64,000 nucleotides of DNA from Anastrepha obliqua (Eukaryota; Arthropoda; Insecta; Diptera; Tephritidae): the NCBI RefSeq assembly GCF_027943255.1, contig NC_072897.1:24118044-24182043 (forward strand). Direction: 5' to 3'. Under the pieces are notes generated by a model, which worked only from the letters and a program-made list of their open reading frames with translations, was not told the DNA's origin and searched no databases. The translations under genes and the position numbers were made by a program. The first letter of the stretch is position 1; each line of letters starts with the position of its first letter. Of the stretch, positions 1 to 9,171 are shown piece by piece.

Positions 1-213
1 AAACCAAAAATATTGGAATAAACTTATGAAAGAAAAAGAAACAAATAAGAATAGCAATAACAGCAATTCTTTTTTGTACAAGTGCAACGTTTGCAATTTT
101 ACCAACATAGAAAATAAGTATTTAAGCAACCAAAAATAAATTGTAGTCAGTCGATAATTAGAGTTCAATAAAGTAACTTTTAAATTAAACAAGTGAACGT
201 CGGAAGACGTTAT
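1..213 (+). repeat. 5' LTR, 3' portion (truncated by window start)
   Basis: Positions 1-197 match 8932-9128 with about three substitutions (near 4, 23 and 138). The LTR end is placed at 213 because a tRNA-type primer-binding site starts at 214. Bases about 196-213 (gaacg-tcggaa-acgttat) also match 9151-9171 of the 3' LTR, after an extra T-rich stretch that only the 3' copy has. Confidence 0.85.
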
Positions 214-228
214 TGGCGCAGTCGGTAA
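214..228 (+). other. Primer-binding site, tRNA-Ser-like
   Basis: TGGCGCAGTCGGTAA lies directly after the LTR end. The TGGCGCAGTCGGTA start is typical of 17.6/297-group elements, which are primed by tRNA-Ser. The tRNA assignment is from family knowledge and was not tested here. Positions 229-446 are untranslated leader with a short (AT)n run at about 260-272. Confidence 0.75.
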
Positions 229-448
229 ACCTCAAATCCGGAGATTTGAAATAAATAAAAATATATATATACATCCTTCTTAACTAAGGACTAATTTTAA
301 ATAACAAAAATAAAAACGCGAAGGGAAATACCATTTTTAAGAAAATTTGTTTTCCTCATGCCCAAAGTGCATAAACAAAAAGAGAACTCGAGACCATACG
401 ATATTCTCAAAGAGAACGATTAAAGTGAACAAGCGATAAATATAAATA

Positions 449-1371
449 AAGCGTTTTTCAATAGGTTCGCTTCAACTTTTTTCCGATAGGGAGGGCGAAC
501 GACGCAATATTTTTTATTTTTCGCTTGTCATTTGTAAACTTCATTAGTATACATTTCATCATGGAACGCTACACACTTGAGCAACGATTGCAAATCGTGC
601 AAATTTTTTATGAAAATAATCGTTCTGTTGCTGCTACTTTAAGAGCATTACGGCCATTTTACGGTGAAGCGCACTTTTGGCTCAATGGCTTTGTGAACAA
701 GCAAAATATGCGTTACTGGGCAGAAAGCAATCCACACGTGATTCATGAGGCACCGTTGCATCCCGGAAAAATCACTGTTTGGTGCGGTTTACATGCCGGC
801 GGCGTAATTGGCCTATATTTTTTCGTTGACGAGAACGATCGCCACGTTACTGTGAATGGAAATCGATACCGCGACATGATAAACGATTATTTTTGGCCGC
901 AATTGAATGGTATGGACTTGTGGTTTGAACAGGACGGGGCCACAAGCCCCACAGCACACGCTACAATTGATTTGTTGAAGAGTAAGTTCGATGAGCGCAT
1001 TATTTCCAGAAATGGACCGGTCGAATGGCCGCCGAGCTCGTGTGATTTGACGCCTCTAGACTATTTTCTTTGGGGTTATGTGAAGTCATTGGTCTACAGT
1101 AACAAACCGGCGACGATTTGTGAGCTCAGAGCCAATATTGAACGCGAAATTGCTGGAATTTCGGCCGATTTATGCAAAAGAGTGGTCGAAAATTGGGTTC
1201 AACGATTGGACTTCGTAAAACGTGCACGCGGTGGTCATGCAAAAGAAATCGAATTTCATACTTAAATGCATATGTTCAAACTCGGTAATAAAAAAAAAAT
1301 TAGTTAAAAAAGTCAAACCGTTTGTGTTTTATTCAAAAGAAAAGTTGAAGCGCTCTTACTAAAAAACGCTT
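449..1371 (+). mobile_element. DD41D mariner (rosa-like), internally deleted, with TA duplication
   Basis: Inverted termini AAGCGTTTTT...GCGCTTCAACTTTT occur at 449-480 and, inverted, at about 1341-1371. Host TA dinucleotides flank them at 447-448 and 1372-1373, the Tc1/mariner target duplication. The element lies in the leader of the Gypsy element, just upstream of gag. The 0.92-kb length is shorter than a full copy because the middle of the transposase is missing. Confidence 0.9.
561..1265 (+). pseudogene. DD41D mariner transposase, internally deleted
   Basis: The frame is open for 234 codons from ATG 561; the upstream in-frame ATG at 525 adds 12 residues unlike the family. The N-terminus (MERYTLEQRLQIVQIFYEN) is the start of the helix-turn-helix. 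At about residue 39 the protein jumps to EAHFWLNGFVNKQN, which normally follows the first catalytic Asp, so most of the DNA-binding domain and that Asp are gone. The other two catalytic residues remain: QDG and PLDYFLW, separated by 41 residues, which defines DD41D (rosa/visitor group). The C-terminus RGGHAKEIEFHT is typical. There is no premature stop, so a shortened protein could be made, but it cannot be catalytic. Confidence 0.85.
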
Positions 1372-1384
1372 TAAAACATCAAAT

Positions 1385-2466
1385 ATGCAACAAACAACGA
1401 ACACACAACCTACAATTGCATTAAGCATACGATCTAGCGAACTAATAAAGGAAGCCGCCAGAATTAGAGAATTCAGGGGAGACAACGAATGTGATTTAAC
1501 ATCGTTTATTCGCGAAGTAGAAGTCATCCTTCCTCTGTTCGAGAGCAACCCAGCGCTCCAGCCCTTCATATTTCAAAGGTACATAATAAACAAAATTCAA
1601 GGAGAAGCCCTCAAAAGCATTCGGACATTAGGGAACAACCTTACATGGGACTAAATAAAAGAAGAACTCATCAAGAATTTCGGAATCAAGGATACTTACT
1701 TTAAACTACATCAGAAGGCCCTATATTTAAGAAATTTCAATAATGTAAGTGATTATTTTAACAAACTAAAAAATATTTTAGATGATTTAAACACAAAACA
1801 TGAATTTGATATAAAAAACCAACTGCAGTCTCACCAAAAGCAAACGAAAGTGCAATTCTTAGTATATTTTTAAATGGTATAGATCTTTCATTATCAAGCA
1901 TTATATATAGTATGAACATTAAAACCCTTAGAGAGGCATACCACACATTAGAACAAACTAACATGCTCAGACACTTTAACAAAAAATTTTACAATAAGAA
2001 AAATGATAAAAGGAACAACTCTTTTAATCTCAATCACCATCAACACAATCCATATCTTCAACATAAAAACCCACATTCAGGCCCTTCCCAAAGCACGAAC
2101 GATAGAACAAACGCTAGAAATAACCAAAATTATAACCAGTATAACGACAGGGTACAACCAATAAAAACACCTCAAAATTACTACCAAAAAAATGGTAGGG
2201 AAAATTCTACTCAATCCAAACAAAGCTTTAATAGTCGATCAAGACAAGCCAATCGCTATCAAGATACACCCCAACCAATGGAGGTAGACCATATTCAAAC
2301 ACACCTCGACTCGAACGAAAACGATGAGACTAATAACAATATTCACACGGAGGAAAATTTCAATTGCCAAGTCATCAACAAAGTAACCGGTAGTCGAACT
2401 GACGATAGTAGATTAAAAAATAAAATGTCTAATAGACACAGGGTCGACAACGTCACTGATCGATGA
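1385..2466 (+). pseudogene. Errantivirus gag remnant
   Basis: The frame begins at ATG 1385, 12 bp after the mariner's TA. It reads through a capsid-like segment (SFIREVEVILPLF, about residues 39-51) to a TAA at 1652-1654. The same frame continues after the stop to about 1825, then a frameshift moves the reading to the frame of 1912-2466. That last part ends in an Asn/Gln/His/Arg-rich basic tail with no zinc knuckle, as in 17.6/297-type Gag, which binds RNA without CCHC motifs. At least one nonsense and one frameshift mutation are present, so no full Gag can be made. Confidence 0.8.
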
Positions 2467-2960
2467 AAACAAACTACTAAAATATAAAAGACTGAATTGA
2501 AAGACACCCATACATTTCAAAATCCTTAACGGAATAACCGAGATATCAAAAGAAATTATAACTGAACTCCCATTGGAATGAGCTGGAAAGTTACGAAACT
2601 TTCAAACAAACCTTTTGATGCTATAATAGGACATAATATCCTTAAACCAATGGGAGCAGTAATTAATCTTACAGATGAAGTCGTAGAAATTCATAACACA
2701 AAAATTGAATTTATTAAGGCTTGCCCTTATGATATAGATCAAATCTGTGAATTGGAAAAATGTCAAGCAAATGATGTAATAATGAAACAGCTTATTCATA
2801 ATGAAATGAATAAAGAAGAAATATTTCAACTGGAAAAGATAACATACAAAAATACCAACTTATTCTTTAAAGAAGGCGATAAACTTACTCACACGCACGA
2901 AATTCAGCATGAAATTATTACAACAAATAGTAAACCAGTTTACGCGAAAATATATAGATA
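2430..2960 (+). pseudogene. Errantivirus pol: aspartic protease and start of RT linker
   Basis: The catalytic triad Asp-Thr-Gly is encoded at 2435-2443 (context LIDTGSTTSLIDE), in a frame different from the gag tail it overlaps. That fits the overlapping gag-pol frames of this family. The downstream part is open at 2578-2960 in another frame and carries the protease end signature FDAIIGHNILKPMG, then a linker ending ...KIYRYPQ. A shift between about 2500 and 2578 breaks the protease. The reading is cut at about 2967 by mariner 2 and resumes at 4203. Confidence 0.8.
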
Positions 2961-2967
2961 TCCACAA

Positions 2968-4200
2968 GTGCGCGGGATTTGGCAACCCTGGTGTTGCAAT
3001 CTGGCAACTGACAGCTGTATCGCAAAGTTTGACATTTTTTGGCTTTTACGTACTCTGAACGTTTTGAAATACCAGTGCTATTTGTGTGGTTTACAGTAAC
3101 TTAAAAGATTCATCTCGATCCAAAAATAGAATTAAATCGTGAACATTTTCGTGCGATTATTTTTTACAACTTTCGACGTGGATTAACTCAGCAATGGATG
3201 AACTTAATATAATTCATTTTTTGGCGATGAAGCTCCATCAAGGACTAGTGTTTATTGATGGTATGCAAGACGAATTTCGTGAGGGTCGTCCAAAATTAGT
3301 TGTTGTTCCGAAAACCATTGATGCTGTGCGCGATCTGATATTGCAAGATCGTCATGTGACCTATCGTGAGATTGAGACAATCTTAGGCATTAGTGGGACC
3401 AGCATACATTCAATATTGCATAAACATTTGACTGTCAAAAAAATTTGTTCGCGTTGGATCCCACACAATTTGTCAATCGCTCAAAAAAAAGCTCGTGTCG
3501 ATTGGCCGAAGGAAATGCTCAAACAATACGATCGCGGGGCTTCGAAACACGTCCATGACATCGTGACAGGTGATAAATCATGAATTTACGCGTATGAGCC
3601 CGAAAGTAAACAGCAGTCGACAGTATGGGTGTTTCAAGATGAGCCAAATCCAACAAAAGTTGTTCGCGCACGAAGCACTTCCAAGCAAATGGTCGCCTGT
3701 TTTTTCGCCTGGACATATCGCAACCGTATCACTAGAACAACGCAGAACAGTGAGTGGTACACAACCATTTGTTTGCCAGTTGTCTTCCAAGAAATTAGGA
3801 AAACCAATCGCCAAAGACGGATCACTCTTCACCAGGACAATGCGAGCTCTCACACATCGGCTCAAACAACTGCATTTTTGAGCACCCAAAACATCGAATT
3901 ATTGGGTCATCCGCCGTATAGTCCTGACTTGGCACCGAATGATTTCTTTTTATTCCCGTACGTAAAAAACAAACTGAGAGGTCAACGTTTTTCGACACCT
4001 GAAGAAGCGGTTGCGGCATTCAGAATGCATGTTTTGGAGGTACCTCATTCAGAGTGGCAAAAGTACTTGGACAATTGGGTCAAACGCATGCAAAAGTGTA
4101 TAGATCTTCATGGAGAATATTTTGAAAAACAATAAAGTGATTTTCGATGATTAAAATTTGTTTTTGTTCTCTAATCCCGACATATAAAAGGCACCCCTCG
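2968..4200 (+). mobile_element. DD34D mariner 2, left terminus truncated
   Basis: The right end, read inward, is CGAGGGGTGCCTTTTATATG followed by TCGGGATT, and TA follows it at 4201-4202. The left side retains only the inner part (GCGCGGGATT at about 2970-2979). The outer roughly 22 bp and the left TA are gone, probably by a small deletion at the pol junction. Gypsy pol reading is continuous across the insertion (YRYPQ before, QINEILEQ after). The copy cannot transpose with one terminus missing. Confidence 0.8.
3140..4135 (+). pseudogene. DD34D mariner transposase, broken
   Basis: N-terminal helix-turn-helix coding starts in one frame at about 3140-3230 and shifts into the frame running 3194-4135. 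The second HTH region (VTYREIETILGISGTSIHSILH) and IPHNLSIAQKKARVDW linker are readable. The first catalytic block TGDKS is followed by TGA at 3581-3583 where the family has Trp. The second and third aspartates lie in HQDNASSHT and HPPYSPDLAPNDFFLF, 34 residues apart. Between about 3705 and 3765 two compensating indels put roughly 20 codons in the wrong frame and then restore it. The closing LHGEYFEKQ matches full-length family members. Confidence 0.85.
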
Positions 4201-4202
4201 TA

Positions 4203-5312
4203 AAGATGCAAATAAACGAAATATTAGAGCAGGTAATAATCAAGGAAAGCAATTCACCCTTCCATTCACAATTATGGATTGTACCAAAGAAAATGGACAA
4301 TTCTGGGAAAAAGAAGTGGCGGATTGTCATCGATTATAGAAAGCTAAACGAGATAACAGAGAACGATAAATTTCCAATGCCAAACATCGAAGCAATCCTC
4401 GAAAAACTCGGAAGAGGCCAAAACATTCCACAACGCTCGACCTCGCTAATGGCTTCCATCAAGTCCTTATTAAGGAAGAAGATAGAAGAAAACTGCATTC
4501 TCAACACCCCTAGGCCATTATGAGTTTGTATGAATGCCGTTTGGTCTGAAAAATGCACCGGCAACCTTCCAAAGACTCATAAACTCAGTACTCAGGGACT
4601 ATATAAACAAAATATGCGTAGTATATCTTGACGACATACTAATTTTTGGCATAAATATCAAGGAACATACAGAGAATATACAGAAAATATTCAAAAACTA
4701 AAGGAGCATAATTTGAAAATACAAATAGATAAATGTAAATTTTTTGCTAAGACAACAGAATTTTTGGGCCATACTCTGACGCAGGACGGTATTAAACCAA
4801 ATATGAAAAAATCGAAAAAATACTGAAGCTAAAATTGCCGGAGTCAACAAAACAAATTAAATCATTCCTGATTATGCCATCATCGCTCATAGGATGACAA
4901 AATATTTGAGGAAAGGAGCGAATATATATATATATATATATAAGATTCCCAATACATATATGCCTTCGAAAAACTTAAACAACTTCTGACCAATCCTCCT
5001 GTCTTAAGATATGTAGAGTTTAATAAAAAATTTAAAATTGCTACAGATGCAACCGATTTTGCAATAAGCGCCGTCTTAACACAGGAAGAACATCCGATAA
5101 GTTACGCCAGTAGAACACTTAATGATCACGAAAGGAAGTATTCTACAACCGAACGGGAGTTACTTGCTATCGCTTGGGTTGTTAGCTATTTTCGACCTTA
5201 CATTTATGGTAAGCCATTTGATCTTGTAACTGATCACCAACCACTAAGGTGGCTCCAATGTAAACAGGACGGAAAAGACATAAGCCCTCGACTACAGCGA
5301 TGGATTTTAAAG
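4203..5312 (+). pseudogene. Errantivirus pol: reverse transcriptase and RNase H
   Basis: RT blocks read in order: [25 protein letters not shown] at about 4278-4352, [11 protein letters not shown] at about 4368-4401, then MPFGLKNAPATFQR after a frame change near 4530, and the catalytic YLDD at 4624-4635. A (TA)n expansion at about 4920-4942 lies in the connection region next to a small deletion. RNase H follows at about 5031-5312, with the catalytic Asp in ATDATDFAISAVL, YASRTLNDHERKYSTTERELLAI and the TDHQPLRWLQ block. At least three frame changes break it. Reading stops at mariner 3, which begins at 5320. Confidence 0.88.
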
Positions 5313-5319
5313 TGAACTA

Positions 5320-6587
5320 TGAATAAGTTCGTGCGGTTTTTTTTCGAAATTTGAAACTTTATTGACGTAAAATGGTTACAAATTTAATATTCAAAGTATT
5401 GTCCATCGCTTACTACTACTTTTTCCCATCTTTCTGGCAATTCACGGATTCCCTTTGTGAAAAATTCGGTCGGTTTTGCCGCAATCCACGAATCGATCCA
5501 TTTTTTGACTTCATCGTAATTACGGAAGTGCTGGTCAGCCAGGCCATGTTGCATCGATCGGAAGAGATAGTAATCGGATGGCGCAAGGTCTGGACTATAC
5601 GGCGGGTGGGGTAGGACATCCCATTTGAGCGTTTCTAAGTATGTTTTGACCACTTGTGCAACATGTGGCCGAGCATTGTCATGTTGCAAAATAACTTTGT
5701 CGTGTCTATCGGCGTATTGCGGCCGTTTTTCTCGCAGTGCTCGGCTCAAACGCATCAATTGTCGTCGGTAGACATCCCCCGTAATCGTTTCATTCGGTTT
5801 CAGTAGCTCATAATACACAACACCCAGCTGGTCCCACCAGATACACAGCATAACCTTCAGGCCATGAATATTCTGCGCCGACGTCGATGTTGAAGCATGG
5901 CCAGGGTATCCATACGTTGCCCGACGTTTTGGATTGTCGTAATGGACCCACTTTTCATCGCCAGTCACAATTCGATGCAAAAAACCCTTTCTTTTGTGCC
6001 GTTGAAGCAGTTGTTCGCATGCCATAAAACGGCGTTCAACGTATCTTGGCTTCAATTCATACGGCACCCAATGGCCTACCTTTCGGATCATTCCCATGGC
6101 TTTTAAACGTTTGGAAATGGTTGATTGATCAACTCCCAAAGTTTTTGCAACCTCTTCTTGCGTTTGAGCCGGATCTTGATCGAGCAATTCCTCCAATTCG
6201 GTATCCATGAACTTTGGCGGCGCACCCTCGCGTTCTTCGTCTTCCAAGCCAAAATCACCACTTTTAAAGCGTGCAAACTACTTCTGGCACGTTCGCTCAG
6301 CTAGAGCATGCTCACCATAAACTTCCACCAAGATACGATGACTTTCGGCTGCTTTTTTCTTCATATTAAAATAATGAAGAAGAATTCCCCGCAAAAACAC
6401 ATTATTTGGCACGAAATTCGACATTTTCAAGTGTGGTAAAAATATTGTTGTTTACGCTTCAAATAAAAAACTTATACTGACGTTTGTGCCTTACGACAGT
6501 AGCTCTCCAATGAATGTTTGGAAATGTGGATCGATGGAATAACAATCAAGTTACGCCATCTGTTGTAAAACCGCACGAACTTATTCA
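5320..6587 (-). mobile_element. DD34D mariner 3, near-intact
   Basis: Inverted terminal repeats TGAATAAGTTCGTGCGGTTT (5320-5339) and its complement (6568-6587) are identical for at least 20 bp. TA lies at 5318-5319, and the right-hand duplicate appears mutated to AA. The length of about 1.27 kb is standard for a full mariner. Gypsy pol reading lies on both sides (RWIL before, ...LSRIN after). This is the best-preserved DNA transposon in the window. Confidence 0.92.
5384..6424 (-). pseudogene. Mariner transposase (Mos1/mauritiana-like), one amber codon
   Basis: Read on the minus strand from the ATG at 6422-6424, the frame is 346 codons, the normal mariner length. It is interrupted only by TAG at 6278-6280, in RTCQK*FARFKSGDF where relatives have Trp (a single-base change from TGG). 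The DNA-binding domain is complete, with a second HTH TLGVDQSTISKRLKAMG and WVPYELK linker. The catalytic triad is intact: TGDEKW, LQHDNARPH, and HPPYSPDLAPSDYYLF with 34 residues between the second and third Asp. The DGQYFEY end is normal. Downstream of the stop the 287-codon frame is fully open. Subfamily placement is by eye. Readthrough or reversion of one base would give a complete protein. Confidence 0.9.
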
Positions 6588-7346
6588 AAAGAAAATAACG
6601 CTGCAGGCTTCTTTAGCAGAATCAACACAGATACGTACGAAATAAACACTGGAGAACAAATTGATAACATGAGTACCTGTGCAACCATTCACTCTCAAGA
6701 AGAAGAACAGAACGATCATTTTCCAATCTTATATACAACAGTTAACAGATTTCATACCCAACTAATACTGACGAAAGAAAAAACAAGGGAAACCGACATA
6801 ATCAACAACAAACGAAAAATTTACATAAGCCCGTTAACGCTTCCGTTAACGGATAGAAACAGTATAAGCCTAGTAGAAAAAATCAGGACCTTCTTATCCA
6901 TAAAAGGTGTGGCTTTTGACCTTTTATGGTCCTGATTTTTTCTTAGACAATTTTAATATTAGACAATGAATTTAATTGCGTCAACATAAAAGAATTTCTC
7001 AGACAGGAAGAAATAGACGTTCATTAACAAATCAATACACTCAACCATTAATGCTAGACCAATTGACGTAGTAGAAGGACGAATAGACAAACAACAACTT
7101 CACGAAAAATTGAAAAATGATAAACGAAAGAGAATTTCAAAACAGAATGCAAATAGAGAAGAATATCAGCAATCACAAGAAGAAGGTTACGTAAAAAATT
7201 ACAAAGCACTAAGGCACAAAAACGAACCGAAATACAAGAAACTAAATTTAACAAATATACACCCAATAAACATTAAACGACCAACAAAATTTGCAGGTGC
7301 ACTGGATACTAATAACTATGCTAATAATGGTATTACATACAACTAA
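6588..7346 (+). pseudogene. Errantivirus pol 3' region: post-RNase H linker and integrase C-tail, integrase core missing
   Basis: Directly after mariner 3 the sequence encodes a degraded ...SRIN motif (end of the RT-connection region) and a linker to about 6908. From about 7060 to 7346 a basic tail (KLKNDKRKRISKQNANREEY, then RHKNEPKYKKLNLTNIHPIN) looks like the C-terminus of 17.6-type Pol. Between them no HHCC zinc finger, no D,D(35)E core and no spare length exist. Roughly 250-300 codons have been deleted around 6908-7030, exactly where an inverted repeat lies. Without integrase this copy could move only if helped in trans. Confidence 0.75.
6876..6942. repeat. Near-perfect inverted repeat at the integrase deletion
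   Basis: The right arm 6919-6942 (24 nt) is the exact complement of the left arm 6876-6890 plus 6900-6908. The left arm carries 9 extra nucleotides (6891-6899). A 10-nt loop separates the arms. It would form a strong hairpin in RNA or single-stranded DNA. It lies in pol, exactly where the linker stops and the integrase core should begin. Confidence 0.85.
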
Positions 7347-7399
7347 TATTTAGTACACTGACGATACAACAAATAACCGGTAACTATGGATTCGCCCAA

Positions 7400-8636
7400 A
7401 TATAATTAGATGGCGTCGATATTATAACGGAGTACAACATTGTTTATACATCATCGACCCAAAAGAAATAGACATTATTTTGACATCTATAAAGGAACTT
7501 ATTTTTGACACTAAATTAATAGAATATACACCTTTACTCGAGAGTGAAATTAAACGCATCAGGATGGAATTACACACAATTGTACCAAACAGACAGAAAA
7601 GGGGACTTATAAACATATTAGGAACCGGTTTGAAACGGTTATACGGAACAATGGATGACAATGACAGACAGAATATCACAGATCATTTAAAAATTATAGG
7701 CGAGAATACTCATATGACTATCTCCAACATTAACCAAAATATACCTACAAATTAACAGCCATTTCAATGAAACTTTCAAAAAATGAAAAACCGTTATAAA
7801 TACAATAGAAGACGACAGAAAAAAGATAATAGGTAAATTTAACGAAATTGAAACAGGATACACTAATCTGAGTAAACAGTTTATCTACCTTGATACTTTA
7901 ATGAAAATAAAAATGTTAGAAGACAATGTCGAACACATACAAAACAATATAGTTTCCGCAAAATTAAAGATTATGTCAGACAATATACTCACAAATGAAG
8001 AAATAATTAATAGACATCAATAAGTTACAAAATATAAATTAGGAACTGGGAAAATAGGGAAAATAAAATATAGGAAAATAAAATAATTTTAGCAATTAAA
8101 ATTCCTAATAAAGCAATAATAGCAAATATATCAATTTTTATCCCTATAAGTAATGATAACTATGAAGAACTAATTTTTGAACAAGAAGATTTTATTGAAC
8201 TGAATAATACATTTTATAAACACGGAAAAGATTTCTAGAAAAACAATTTAAAACAAGCTGAACTATGTATTGTATTTTTAACAAAAATTGCAACAAAAGA
8301 AAAAATAATAGAGAGGAAACAGTAAGCTTCGAAAACGGCTTGATATTATTAAAAAACCATAAAAATAGCTATATAGAAAGTACTTGCGACGAACGAAAAA
8401 TATATGTAAAGAAAAATTATCTAATAATCTTTTACGATTGTGAAATATATATTAACAATGGAATATATAAAAACCTAAATAGGAACTTTAAACAAAATTT
8501 CGAACTAAACAACATAAATTTCAATATTAATAATACAAAACTGAAACCAACTTTTGATGAAATTGTTTTAAAACAAATAAAAAGTATCGAGAAAATAGAA
8601 GAACTACAATACCACAATAAAATCAATAACTTATAA
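7400..8636 (+). pseudogene. Errantivirus envelope (env) remnant
   Basis: The clearest part is 7480-7755, which encodes RQKR followed by GLINILGTGLKRLYGTMDDND. This is a furin-type cleavage site and the conserved segment after it, shared by errantiviral Env and baculovirus F-like fusion proteins. A second open stretch, 8265-8636, encodes a Cys- and Asn-rich C-terminal ectodomain. The reading between 7756 and 8264 has several stops and shifts, and no intact transmembrane segment was recognised before the polypurine tract. Env normally allows infectious spread between cells, but this copy cannot make it. Confidence 0.78.
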
Positions 8637-8730
8637 CTTTCTAACATTTACTTTTATTTACTTACCACACAAAAAAGAACAAAAAATTTGCATTAAATAT
8701 AGCTCTGAAAACTCAGGACAGTTCTCAATC

Positions 8731-8742
8731 AAAGAAGGGAGG
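8731..8742 (+). other. Polypurine tract
   Basis: AAAGAAGGGAGG sits directly before the LTR start AGTTAC at 8743. A purine run here primes plus-strand synthesis in LTR retrotransposons and fixes the LTR 5' boundary. Confidence 0.85.
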
Positions 8743-9171
8743 AGTTACGTCACATAAAACGCCAACCACAATTCCCATCAATTGGGAAATATAAGAAAAG
8801 AAATTCGAAACGAAAAGTATTGCAATAAGTGTTGGAAAGAAATAAAAAGAGATAAACAAATAAGAATAGCAATAGCAGCAATTCTTATTAGCATAATTGC
8901 AATGCTTGCGTTTAGACAATAAAATAAATTCGAAACAAAAAATATTGGAATAAGCTTATGAAAGAAAAAGAAACAAATAAGAATAGCAATAACAGCAATT
9001 CTTTTTTGTACAAGTGCAACGTTTGCAATTTTACCAACATAGAAAATAAGTATTTAAGCAACCTAAAATAAATTGTAGTCAGTCGATAATTAGAGTTCAA
9101 TAAAGTAACTTTTAAATTAAACAAGTGAAAATTGTTTTTTTTTTATTATCGAACGGCTCGGAATACGTTAT
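8743..9171 (+). repeat. 3' LTR of the errantivirus element
   Basis: It starts with AGTTAC after the polypurine tract, as in the 17.6/297 group. Positions 8932-9128 match 1-197 at the window start. The U3 part contains a diverged direct duplication: a block from 8803 (ttcgaaacgaaaagtattg) recurs from 8929 (ttcgaaacaaaaaatattg), offset 126 bp. Near the end, about 22 T-rich bases (9129-9150) are absent from the 5' LTR, after which the terminal gaacg..tcggaa.acgttat matches again. LOA sequence resumes at 9172. Confidence 0.82.

Larger units (their letters stand above)
1..9171 (+). mobile_element. Errantivirus-type Ty3/Gypsy LTR retrotransposon (17.6/297-like), decayed and nested
   Basis: The order is LTR, primer-binding site, gag, protease, RT-RNase H, integrase tail, env, polypurine tract, LTR. 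The first and last roughly 197 bp of shared LTR differ at only about three positions by eye, so both ends belong to one element. The 5' LTR is cut by the window start. Three Tc1/mariner-superfamily elements interrupt the internal region: 449-1371 before gag, 2968-4200 between protease and RT, and 5320-6587 after RNase H. The integrase core is missing. The whole element sits inside a minus-strand LOA element whose RT reading resumes at 9172. The gag tail, pol and env order, with an RQKR-GLIN cleavage motif in env, is that of insect errantiviruses. Many stops and frameshifts make it non-autonomous. Confidence 0.9.

Noticed and set aside
7054..7679. Hydrophobic minus-strand frames (7054-7266, 7422-7679) as membrane proteins
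   Set aside because: Antisense of the A-rich errantiviral pol tail and env.
1..9171. Active infectious retrovirus
   Set aside because: Gag, pol and env all carry stops or frameshifts, and integrase is deleted.
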